Below are positions 1 through 6,222 of a stretch of 12,190 nt of DNA, piece by piece; position 1 is the first letter of the stretch; each line of letters begins with the position of its first letter. The stretch is taken from the NCBI GenBank assembly GCA_022565415.1, contig JAIUMT010000082.1:1-12190 (forward strand). The letters are read 5' to 3'. The notes beneath the pieces are model-generated. The model saw only the letters and a program-made list of their open reading frames with translations. It did not search any database and was not told the DNA's origin. The stretch is from Balneolales bacterium (GTDB lineage: Bacteria > Bacteroidota > Rhodothermia > Balneolales > HLUCCA01). A program made the translations under genes and the position numbers.

Positions 1-155
1 ATAGAACTGTTTTCGATGGTGAAACGGTTGTCAAAGAAGAGAGATTAGCCGAAGCTGTTGGCCGGGTTCGCGATGTGCGTCAAGCGCCAGACGGTTTTAT
101 CTATTTCTCAACTGATAGTGGTCGTATTTATCGCATTTTGCCGGTAGAAGATTAG
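1..155 (+). CDS. PQQ-dependent sugar dehydrogenase-like protein, C-terminal fragment
   Basis: Frame 3 is open from the left window edge to a TAG at 153-155 and gives 50 C-terminal residues. The ending has the pattern G-R-V-R-D-V-R-Q-A-P-D-G-F-I-Y-F, then S-T-D-S-G-R-I-Y-R-I-L-P. This closely matches the last beta-propeller blade of soluble aldose/glucose-sorbosone dehydrogenases (YliI/GdhB type), where R-(I/V)-R-D-(V/I)-x-x-x-P-D-G is followed by a T-D-x-x-x-G-x-(I/L)-x-R-(I/L) closure. Family members are periplasmic, bind PQQ and calcium, and oxidise sugars. The catalytic and cofactor residues lie upstream of the window, so activity cannot be judged. The gene converges on the minus-strand array and has its own terminator at 235-270. 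A general propeller or NHL-like protein cannot be fully excluded from so short a piece. Confidence 0.72.
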   Translation, partial: RTVFDGETVVKEERLAEAVGRVRDVRQAPDGFIYFSTDSGRIYRILPVED

Positions 156-234
156 AATCCAATATCAGCTTCGGTATTTCGGACAGGCAACTTGTATTCA
201 GGTTGAGCCCCGAAATATGTGAGAAAAGTTTATG

Positions 235-270
235 AGCCGAAGGAGATTATCTCTTCTTCGGCTTTTTTTT
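235..270 (+). terminator. Rho-independent terminator of the dehydrogenase gene
   Basis: AGCCGAAG (235-242) pairs perfectly with CTTCGGCT (256-263). Inside the loop, GAGA (243-246) pairs with TCTC (250-253), leaving a TTA tip and a two-base TT bulge. An uninterrupted run of eight T follows (263-270). It lies 80 bp after the TAG at 153-155 on the plus strand. There is no matching A-run on the left, so it should act only on the plus strand and not on the converging array. Confidence 0.9.
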
Positions 271-460
271 ATGCCTATCGCGAATGGACAGTTCAATTAC
301 CGAAATAAGTACTCTCTGTTCGGTGATGGGGATTAGCATGAACCTGGATACTTAGCTAGACACCTAAAATCTATTCTTTACATGCGTATTTCAAATGCCC
401 TACAGACACACATGATTGAAAATGGACAAAAGGGGTACTGATAAAGCTTGTTGGTGAGTT

Positions 461-486
461 GGTGAATACGTAGTTACTTATTCACC
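461..486. repeat. Inverted repeat (hairpin) downstream of the array
   Basis: GGTGAATA (461-468) and TATTCACC (479-486) are perfect 8-bp inverted arms around a 10-nt loop, CGTAGTTACT, which itself contains a GTA/TAC pair. It begins about 48 nt after the TonB-like stop codon on the minus strand. It could mark the 3' end of the long transcript, as a processing or stability hairpin or a weak terminator, but neither side has a T-tract. The left arm is preceded by a partial direct repeat, TTGGTGAG followed by TTGGTGAA. Confidence 0.5.
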
Positions 487-533
487 ATTATGCACATGTA
501 GTAAAGGCAATGCACAAACCGAAAAAAAACCAC

Positions 534-1349
534 CTACTGAAGTACGAATCGGAAAGTAATAACCCCGTGCTGGCTTTCTTGTGGCATGTTCGAAGGCAGA
601 CGTGAAAACCTCCATCCACGTAATGTTCTAACGACTTCTGCTTCTAGCTCTGGATTCATACGGCGCAATGGCTGTATTCTTCCCACAGTGCCGTCTGGGC
701 GAACTTCAAACCGAATAGTGATTACCGCTTCGACTTCGACTGTGTAGCTCGGCAGAGGCTGAACCAGAGGCGAACGCTGCACATCGCCCTCCCACTCTAA
801 TTGATATGGCGCTGATCGAACCGGGTCGATTCCCGTGCCCTGATCCGCATCTACCCTACCCCGAATACCACGGATGTCGCCACTGGTCTCGGCACCTTCT
901 CGCTCCACCTCGTCGCGTTCCGCGCGTTGTTCTACCCGAACCACATCAGGATTAACCTCATCGCTCGTTTTTGTGGGGTCTACAATTTCCGTATCGGGTG
1001 TCGAGACAATTTCTTCGCGAACTTCTTCAATTTGTTCGGGTAATTCTACTTCCTTGGCGACTTCCTGCTGTTGCTGCTCTGGTCGTTCAACGGGATCGGG
1101 CTGTTCTTCAGGCTGAGGAGTTACCTCACGTGCAGGCGTTCTGCGCGTGGCTACATCCTGATTTTGTTGCGGATTGAACTGAGCCATGGTTCCATCGCTG
1201 AATTCACCTAAAGTAACTTCCATAAAAGCCGCACGATCCTCCATGGCGTTGCCAGAGTAAATCAGCAACGTCAGAATGATGATAATCACATTCACAATAG
1301 ATGTAAACGCGATGCCAAATCGTTCTTCTTTGGTGAATTTTCGTTTCAT
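534..1349 (-). CDS. TonB/TolA-like energy-transducing protein
   Basis: 271 residues with the classic three-part TonB/TolA layout. There is a short basic cytoplasmic N-terminus and one TM helix (about residues 12-31). A long periplasmic linker rich in Pro, Glu, Gln and Arg follows (about 57-195; P-E-E-Q-P-D-P-V-E-R-P-E-Q). The C-terminal domain (about 198-271) fits the TonB_C consensus: L-P-S-Y, then F-E-V-R-P-D-G-T-V, then L-E-A-E-V-V-R-T-L-R-G-W-R-F, then a final beta strand. The ATG at 1347-1349 lies 6 bp after the exbD stop, with a modest AGGA about 4 nt upstream. Together with ExbB and ExbD it should form an inner-membrane motor that transmits proton-motive force to outer-membrane partners. 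Whether it works as TonB (transport) or TolA (envelope constriction) is not decided by the sequence. It is the last gene of the array. Confidence 0.85.
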   Translation of the reverse strand: MKRKFTKEERFGIAFTSIVNVIIIILTLLIYSGNAMEDRAAFMEVTLGEFSDGTMAQFNPQQNQDVATRRTPAREVTPQPEEQPDPVERPEQQQQEVAKEVELPEQIEEVREEIVSTPDTEIVDPTKTSDEVNPDVVRVEQRAERDEVEREGAETSGDIRGIRGRVDADQGTGIDPVRSAPYQLEWEGDVQRSPLVQPLPSYTVEVEAVITIRFEVRPDGTVGRIQPLRRMNPELEAEVVRTLRGWRFSRLPSNMPQESQHGVITFRFVLQ

Positions 1350-1355
1350 ATTATC

Positions 1356-1766
1356 CTATCGCGAACCTATTTCGGTTGCCATCATAATATTGAGGTTCAA
1401 TGCTTTTGCAATGTTCATAACCCGCACCGCATCGTCCACTTTCGCATCTTTGTCGGCCCGAAGCACAAGCGTAGTCTGCGGATTGTCACGGTATTCTTCA
1501 CGGATTTTTGCCGCTAGCTGTGCTCTTGGTACGATATCGCCCGACACATAGTATGTTCCATCAGCTGTAACTGTTACGCTGATATGCTGTCTTTCGGTCG
1601 TTGTTTGAGAATCGGCCTGCGGAACATTCACCCGAATGGCAAAATTTGTTACGAAGGATGATGTTAGCAAGAAGAAAATAAGCAACAGCAACACAATGTC
1701 GGTCAACGACGATTGGGTAAACATAGAAAGCGGTTTACGGGCTTCTTTTTCGTCTCGGAAGTTCAT
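1356..1766 (-). CDS. exbD: ExbD/TolR-family biopolymer transport protein
   Basis: 136 residues, the usual length of ExbD/TolR. A short cytoplasmic N-terminus with charged residues leads into one TM helix (about 21-40). That helix starts S-S-L-T-D-I-V-L-L-L-L-I-F-F-L-L; the Asp at residue 23 matches the membrane Asp essential for proton conduction in ExbD (D25) and TolR. The periplasmic domain (about 45-136) contains the typical N-V-P-Q segment, a Y-Y-V-S-G-D-I-V stretch and L-V-L-R-A-D-K-D-A, and ends with a helix and strand, as in the ExbD/TolR fold. Its ATG shares one base with the TAA of the ExbB-like gene (TAATG), which implies translational coupling and fixed stoichiometry. The symbol is given for the family; TolR is an equal possibility. 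Confidence 0.92.
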   Translation of the reverse strand: MNFRDEKEARKPLSMFTQSSLTDIVLLLLIFFLLTSSFVTNFAIRVNVPQADSQTTTERQHISVTVTADGTYYVSGDIVPRAQLAAKIREEYRDNPQTTLVLRADKDAKVDDAVRVMNIAKALNLNIMMATEIGSR

Positions 1767-2494
1767 TATTTCACCACCGGAGCTTTTTTAGGTGCTGGTT
1801 TCTGCAATAACTCCATGAATTCGGTCGATGATACCTCAAGCCCGAACACCATACGGTTGATCTTATTGAGCAGATAGTTATAGAAACCATAGGCAATAAT
1901 ACCAACGAATAGTCCGAAAGCAGTGGTAATCAAGGCTTCCCAAATACCTCCGGCCAAAACACTCGGATTCACATTACCCTGCAAGTTCTGTATTTGCATA
2001 AAGGCAGAAATCATACCCGTTACTGTTCCGAGAAATCCAAGAAGTGGCGCAACACCGGCAACAGTTGCCAACCAGTCCATCTTGTTCTCGAGGAGGTAGG
2101 TTTCTTTTTTACCCGCGTTTTTGATGGCTTCTTCGATGTCGACAAGTGGTCGACCAAGACGGCTGATGCCTTGTTTCAGAATACGTGGTAACGGTTTGTC
2201 TACCTGGTCGCAATACAAAATAGCCTGACGAGTTTCGCCTTGTCGTAGCATTCCTTCTACTGTACCTAGAAACTTATCGTTATCTACTCGAGCAGTATTT
2301 AAAAATCGCCATCTTTCGGCGATAACATACAGTGCAAGAACCCATAAAATTGCAATTGTAATCATCACGAACCCGCCTTCAACCAAAATCTGAAGCAATC
2401 TGACAGAGCTTTCCGGATCTTCGGCGAACATGGTTGTATCGGCCTCTGCTACACCAGCTTGTAGCAATAACATAAAAGTGGACATCAGGTACAT
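1766..2494 (-). CDS. exbB: MotA/TolQ/ExbB-family proton channel subunit
   Basis: 242 residues with three TM helices, at about 41-60, 144-165 and 186-209, as in ExbB/TolQ. The signature glycine-rich second helix (A-P-L-L-G-F-L-G-T-V-T-G-M) is followed by a loop and by G-I-W-E-A-L-I-T-T-A-F-G-L, the MotA_ExbB core. The TM2 and TM3 Thr residues that line the ExbB/TolQ pore region are present. The large cytoplasmic loop (about 62-140) and the Lys/Pro-rich tail are normal. Starts at residue 1 (ATG 2492-2494) and residue 4 (ATG 2483-2485) are both possible, and neither has a Shine-Dalgarno sequence. It lies 39 bp after the SPOR gene, the widest gap in the array, and overlaps exbD by one base. Exact assignment to ExbB or TolQ needs phylogeny. 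Confidence 0.92.
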   Translation of the reverse strand: MYLMSTFMLLLQAGVAEADTTMFAEDPESSVRLLQILVEGGFVMITIAILWVLALYVIAERWRFLNTARVDNDKFLGTVEGMLRQGETRQAILYCDQVDKPLPRILKQGISRLGRPLVDIEEAIKNAGKKETYLLENKMDWLATVAGVAPLLGFLGTVTGMISAFMQIQNLQGNVNPSVLAGGIWEALITTAFGLFVGIIAYGFYNYLLNKINRMVFGLEVSSTEFMELLQKPAPKKAPVVK

Positions 2495-2533
2495 ACGTTG
2501 TTAAATGAGTTAGTTAATCGGGAGTGATGGTTA

Positions 2534-4204
2534 CTAGTTGACACGAGCAGGAAAATTTCGGGATCGATACGGCTCTGGCAAATCATTCACCCTACGCTGT
2601 GCTTCTGCATAGGTTTGAAACTGCCCAATCCCGACACGGAAGGTTGTTTGATCGTTGGCCGTAGCTTCTACAACTACACAACGTAAATCTAACGCTGCTA
2701 TTTCATTGCACTGTAAATTTCCTTCAGAGCGGTTTGGCAGCGAATGAACAATGATAGAAAACACACGCCCATCCATGGGCTGAGCCTCTCCTCGAAGTCC
2801 AAAGCGGTCGGCAGATGACGTCTGGGTAGCAGATGGCTGGGTAGCAGTTGATGGCTCTGAACGGACAGGCTCAATAGTTGGCTCTTCGACCGTTATTGAC
2901 GCGCCGTCAATTTCTATTTCCTGAGTTAAATCCTGATCAAATACGATCTCATCTTCAGCGCCTGCGCTTGGTTCCGATTCATCAGACTGAGGCACTTCAT
3001 CTATCATAGTTTGGGGTATACCCGCAACAGGCAATTCACCGCTAGTTGGCTCTACACCTGTGCGATCGGTAATAAACCACCATGCTAGTACGGCAATCAG
3101 AACAACAGCGACAGCAGCTAGCATTATACCAATGGAAGACTTGTCTTTTCGCCGGTCACCGGGCAATGGTCGGTCTTTTGCCGGTTCAAATACTACATCG
3201 GCTGGAGGGTCGCTTGGTGGATCATTGGGCGGCTGAAACTCGTAATTCGCAGATTCTGACGTTTCTTTAGACTTAATTTCTTGCGTCGGTTCTGGCTCTG
3301 GAGTAGGCGGCGGTGGTGGTACTACTTCTGAAAATTCCCTTGGCGTTTTACCTTTGATCGCTCCAACTTTAACTTTTTTTACCGGCGGAGGAGTTGTAAG
3401 AGCTGGTGAAGCTGGTTTACCCTTTGAGTTAAGCCCAGCCTGTGCTACTTGTTGAACAGCTTCCGCTTCGGATTTTTTCTTGTCTTCCTCAGCTCGTTTT
3501 GCTTCGTTCAGCGACTGCTCAACAATTCCATCTTCGTTGTTTAAAATCGAAATCGAACCAGATTTTATAACTTCGGCAAATGGATCCGAATGATCTTTCT
3601 TCTGAGGTTTCTCAATCGGTGGTTTCTCGCTTGTACTATCATCTTTACCAGGATTGATTTCAAGTGAACCCGCAACCGAATCCATATCTATTTCAAAATC
3701 ATCATCCTGACTCTCGTTTGAAACAGGCTCTGATTGAGATTCTTTCTTAGGAGCATATTTTGAACTAGCATCTTTTGGAATCTGCTTCTGCGCTTTACTT
3801 TCAGATTTATCTGAATCAATCTTTTTTGAGCTCCCTGTTCCCAGTTTCTCGCCAGCAACACCATCATCAACAATAATGGTATCTGTTTTTCTGGTTTTAG
3901 CGGTTTTCTTATCCGGTTTTCCAGGTTCTTCGTCGACCACTGCCTTAGCTGCATCTACATCAACCGGAGGCATTCCTTCGTACTTGTAATTGATTTCTTT
4001 GGAGAATCCATCGTCTGCAGTAAACGCGAGGGTGTTTTTTACTTTAGAAAAAGTACCAAATCCTGCGATGTTGTACTCTCCTCCGTCATCTATTTTCTGG
4101 TTGATTTCGGAAATAAGTCCTAAAAGGTGGATTCCGGTAATTTTCTCGTCTTGACCAATTTCTTCGGATAGGAGCTTTAGAAATTCTGTATTGGAGATTT
4201 TCAG
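2534..4204 (-). CDS. HU-like domain / transmembrane / SPOR-domain protein
   Basis: The frame is open from just after a TAA at 4208-4210 down to the TAG at 2534-2536. From the only plausible near-cognate start (CTG 4202-4204) it encodes 556 residues. Residues about 3-78 form an HU/IHF-type domain: helix N-T-E-F-L-K-L-L-S-E-E-I-G, a second helix, then Y-N-I-A-G-F-G-T-F, the usual G-F-G-x-F turn, and strands ending E-I-N-Y-K-Y-E-G. A long charged linker follows with a Pro-rich patch (P-P-P-P-P-T-P-E-P-E-P). A TM helix lies at about 357-379 and a SPOR domain at about 480-556 (R-V-F-S-I-I-V-H to F-R-V-G-I-G-Q-F-Q-T-Y-A-E-A). SPOR domains bind septal peptidoglycan stripped of stem peptides. The predicted topology is DNA-binding end in the cytoplasm and SPOR end in the periplasm. 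No ATG, GTG or TTG exists before the ATG at 3971-3973, so a conventional call (2534-3973, 479 aa) would lose the HU domain. See the frame junction at 4201-4212. Confidence 0.85.
   Translation of the reverse strand: MKISNTEFLKLLSEEIGQDEKITGIHLLGLISEINQKIDDGGEYNIAGFGTFSKVKNTLAFTADDGFSKEINYKYEGMPPVDVDAAKAVVDEEPGKPDKKTAKTRKTDTIIVDDGVAGEKLGTGSSKKIDSDKSESKAQKQIPKDASSKYAPKKESQSEPVSNESQDDDFEIDMDSVAGSLEINPGKDDSTSEKPPIEKPQKKDHSDPFAEVIKSGSISILNNEDGIVEQSLNEAKRAEEDKKKSEAEAVQQVAQAGLNSKGKPASPALTTPPPVKKVKVGAIKGKTPREFSEVVPPPPPTPEPEPTQEIKSKETSESANYEFQPPNDPPSDPPADVVFEPAKDRPLPGDRRKDKSSIGIMLAAVAVVLIAVLAWWFITDRTGVEPTSGELPVAGIPQTMIDEVPQSDESEPSAGAEDEIVFDQDLTQEIEIDGASITVEEPTIEPVRSEPSTATQPSATQTSSADRFGLRGEAQPMDGRVFSIIVHSLPNRSEGNLQCNEIAALDLRCVVVEATANDQTTFRVGIGQFQTYAEAQRRVNDLPEPYRSRNFPARVN
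2822..2847. repeat. Short imperfect tandem repeat in the SPOR gene
   Basis: CTGGGTAGCAG occurs at 2822-2832 and again at 2837-2847, a 15-bp spacing, and both copies are followed by ATGG after 0 or 3 bases. On the coding strand this encodes the repeated A-T-Q-P-S-A-T-Q segment in the low-complexity periplasmic linker before the SPOR domain. It looks like a small in-frame duplication in a region under weak constraint. Confidence 0.5.
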
Positions 4205-4212
4205 TTTTTAGC
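4201..4212 (-). other. Candidate -1 frameshift or CTG restart junction
   Basis: On the minus strand the 66-aa ORF ends GCT-AAA-AAC-TGA, and the downstream ORF reads TAA-AAA-CTG-AAA in the -1 register. A one-base backward slip on the five-A run would give a fused 622-residue HU-HU-linker-TM-SPOR protein. A GAGGGGG sequence lies just upstream, with 7 nt between it and the CTG. CTG overlaps the stop (C-TGA), an arrangement like the common ATGA overlap. T-AAA-AAC is not a perfect X-XXY-YYZ slippery heptamer, and I see no obvious stimulatory stem downstream. A single missing A in the A-run, by mutation or sequencing error, explains the same data. Confidence 0.5.
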
Positions 4213-4401
4213 CCCCTCACTAAGAAAGACTATTCGGTCTTTTGGCGGGTTGAGCACGGATTTCCCATCTTTAACACGACTAGGCTGTTGTTTTACATGC
4301 TCCATTTTGAAGGCACCCAGGCCATCGATAATTACCGTATGACCTTGCAGAATTTGCGTGCGAATAACGCTAGTAAATGCTTTTTCAAAGACCCTTTCCA
4401 T
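4201..4401 (-). CDS. Short HU-like (CCDC81-type) domain protein, first half of a split HU/SPOR protein
   Basis: 66 residues. A leading helix (V-F-E-K-A-F-T-S-V-I) is followed by G-H-T-V-I-I-D-G-L-G-A-F, the HU-type beta turn, then a strand-rich part with P-S-R-V and L-N-P-P-K-D-R-I-V-F. This matches the N-terminal half of the paired HU-like domains that open many Bacteroidota SPOR proteins (I-I-P-G-F-G-G-F, then P-P-S-K-x-I-x-F). It lacks the first helix of canonical HU, which is normal for that group. The ATG (4399-4401) is 4 bp after the stop of the outer-membrane protein, and an in-frame TAA lies just upstream, so the start is fixed. It ends at TGA 4201-4203, exactly where the -1 frame carrying the partner HU domain opens. 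It is either a stand-alone small DNA-binding protein or the N-terminus of a 622-residue fusion. Confidence 0.72.
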   Translation of the reverse strand: MERVFEKAFTSVIRTQILQGHTVIIDGLGAFKMEHVKQQPSRVKDGKSVLNPPKDRIVFLSEGAKN

Positions 4402-4405
4402 AAAC

Positions 4406-6169
4406 TTAAAATTTTATCATTACGCCGCCATAGACCTGAGCCGGAAGTTCGTCATAGCCAACCCATTTGGTATATGACTGATTCAACAGGTTTGTGATTT
4501 TCACATAAGCACCAATATCTCGAGATGCCCATACATCAACCTTAGCATTTAATAAAAAATATCCGTTTTCTGATCTACCCGGGGTGATTTTTCGAGACCC
4601 AGTGTAGTCGGCCCACAAATGAAACCGTGTACGATCAGTATAACGCAGAACACCACCGGCAGAAGCACCTATATTTTCACGAAATGCAATTCGATTACCG
4701 GCATTGTCGGTATTGGTCTGTACGTAAACTCCACCGAAGGCATGAAGTTTCTCAGGAATTACATCATACCACGTGCTGATGTCCCATTTGAAAATATTTG
4801 CGTTATCGATATATCGATAAGTGAGCAATTCGGCCGTGTTTGGCACGATGCTAAAAACTGAGTGACGATTATATCGAGTGTAATTAACACCAGACTGAAC
4901 CTTGAAACCTTCCAGAATTTCGTATTCGGCTGAGGAACTTATACTAAATCCACGCTCATTTTCGGGGGTTTCGTACAGATAAATTCGTCGATTGACCTCG
5001 CTATGGCCAATTAAACCTTGATTTCGAACAAACCCTTCGATTGCACCAGATAGTTTAAGTCTGTCGAGCATTTGGTATTCGACTGTTAATTCGGGATACA
5101 GATAAAAACTTCCATCATCGAATGCGTCTTGCGCGTAGAAAAACCGTCCTCCAACGGATGCACGCAGAGCGTATCCAATTCGGGTTCGGAAGGCGAGTCC
5201 GGCATTTGCAACCATCCAGCTATCGGAGGCTTCATTTAATACATCAGCGTCCGTAGTAGCGTAGCCCATAAGTTCATAATCTGCGTATGCAACTCCTGAG
5301 GTTATGGAGAGCACGTTTCCGGGTCGCTGAGTTGCCCAATCTTTGCGAATAGCCGCGCCAAATCGATTTTCTTTGAACGTATTGTCATCGGATATATTTT
5401 CATAAAAAACGTCGGTATTGGTATTAAACGAAGATGCGTCAAGCGCAACATCCCAAAAACTGAATGCATTTTTGGTGTATCTGTAGCCTATGTTCGCACC
5501 TAAAACTCCGATATTATTATACGGGGCGTCGCTATACACAGGACGAGCGCCAGTTCTGGGTAAGTGATTTCTGTCTGTGCGACCGGTGAAACCAAGATCG
5601 AACCGGCTTCTTTTTCCGGCATAATGAATCATTCCCAAGCCACCATCCATGTTGCGAAAAGAGCTGGTTTGTTCGCTGTCATCTTCCAGATAACTGCCAG
5701 AAGACAAATTATGAAAGTTTCCTGTTACAATTGTGCGATCTGAAACGGGTAATTCAAGATACACATCGGCTTCGGGAGCCATATAGTTGCCAATTCCGGT
5801 TGTACTCCATAAACGAAAGCGCTCGGGATGACGATGAAACCGGTAAGATGGAGGCGCTGGACGGTCGAGTTCTGAAATAGGCAAGCTGGCCACGACTTGC
5901 TCGGGTGTTTCGATAAACGGCATCCGGTTCGGATCGATTTGAAACACACGCGGTCGCGGATTGAAACCCAAAATTGGTTGGCGCATAATTCCCGGGAAAC
6001 GCGCCTGAAACTCGCCTCTGATTTCAATATCCTGCGGATCGATATCCGGGAGCAACGTTGATGGAGTCGCATCTTGTGCAACTAATACGTATGGCGCGAA
6101 ACTCAAAATTAGTACAGACAGAAATCGTTTCAAAATACCAGTATTGATTGTTGTGGAGGGGGTTCTCAT
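4406..6169 (-). CDS. Outer-membrane beta-barrel protein, TonB-receptor-like without an evident plug
   Basis: From the ATG at 6167-6169 this is 587 residues. A signal peptide covers about 1-32 (basic I-L-K-R, then F-L-S-V-L-I-L-S-F-A-P, then A-Q-D). A roughly 110-residue non-barrel segment follows, with D-P-Q-D-I-E-I-R-G, R-Q-P-I-L-G-F-N-P and Q-I-D-P-N-R. From about residue 115 to the end come many alternating amphipathic strands rich in Tyr, Phe and Gly, ending Y-G-G-V-M-I-K-F with the terminal Phe expected for BAM-inserted barrels. The last stretch (L-L-N-A-K-V, then Y-V-K-I-T-N-L-L-N-Q) resembles the end of TonB-dependent receptors. No plug domain is seen. The frame extends upstream to ATG 6223, which overlaps the previous stop (TGATG). 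That start adds 18 residues containing I-L-I-L-Y-V-Y and spoils the signal peptide, so I prefer 6169. Substrate unknown. Confidence 0.78.
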   Translation of the reverse strand: MRTPSTTINTGILKRFLSVLILSFAPYVLVAQDATPSTLLPDIDPQDIEIRGEFQARFPGIMRQPILGFNPRPRVFQIDPNRMPFIETPEQVVASLPISELDRPAPPSYRFHRHPERFRLWSTTGIGNYMAPEADVYLELPVSDRTIVTGNFHNLSSGSYLEDDSEQTSSFRNMDGGLGMIHYAGKRSRFDLGFTGRTDRNHLPRTGARPVYSDAPYNNIGVLGANIGYRYTKNAFSFWDVALDASSFNTNTDVFYENISDDNTFKENRFGAAIRKDWATQRPGNVLSITSGVAYADYELMGYATTDADVLNEASDSWMVANAGLAFRTRIGYALRASVGGRFFYAQDAFDDGSFYLYPELTVEYQMLDRLKLSGAIEGFVRNQGLIGHSEVNRRIYLYETPENERGFSISSSAEYEILEGFKVQSGVNYTRYNRHSVFSIVPNTAELLTYRYIDNANIFKWDISTWYDVIPEKLHAFGGVYVQTNTDNAGNRIAFRENIGASAGGVLRYTDRTRFHLWADYTGSRKITPGRSENGYFLLNAKVDVWASRDIGAYVKITNLLNQSYTKWVGYDELPAQVYGGVMIKF

Positions 6170-6222
6170 CGTATAAACATATAAGATAAGGATTCTAGAT
6201 GGTTCTACATTATCCTTCTGCA

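Larger units (their letters stand above)
156..533. other. Convergent intergenic region
   Basis: This 378-bp gap lies between two genes whose 3' ends face each other. It holds the plus-strand terminator (235-270) and a 26-bp inverted repeat (461-486). It also holds a weaker inverted repeat, TATTTCGG at 175-182 with CCGAAATA at 210-217, which is 8 bp with a 27-nt loop. I see no convincing small ORF, tRNA or conserved RNA in it. A run of eight A at 522-529 reads as eight T on the minus strand just after the TonB-like stop codon. No GC-rich stem precedes it, so I do not call a minus-strand intrinsic terminator. Confidence 0.7.

Noticed and set aside
521..533. Run of eight T on the minus strand after the TonB-like gene, as an intrinsic terminator
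   Set aside because: The bases before it form at best a 4-bp stem with a 2-nt loop, and no stable GC-rich hairpin is present.
874..1177. Plus-strand open frames over the TonB-like gene
   Set aside because: They are low-complexity antisense shadows of the Glu/Gln/Pro-rich linker, with no start context or protein-like features.
4209..4225. GAGGGGG as a true Shine-Dalgarno sequence for the SPOR frame
   Set aside because: Other starts in the window mostly lack Shine-Dalgarno sequences, so the sequence may simply encode S-E-G-A. It is mentioned at the junction only as a possible contributor.
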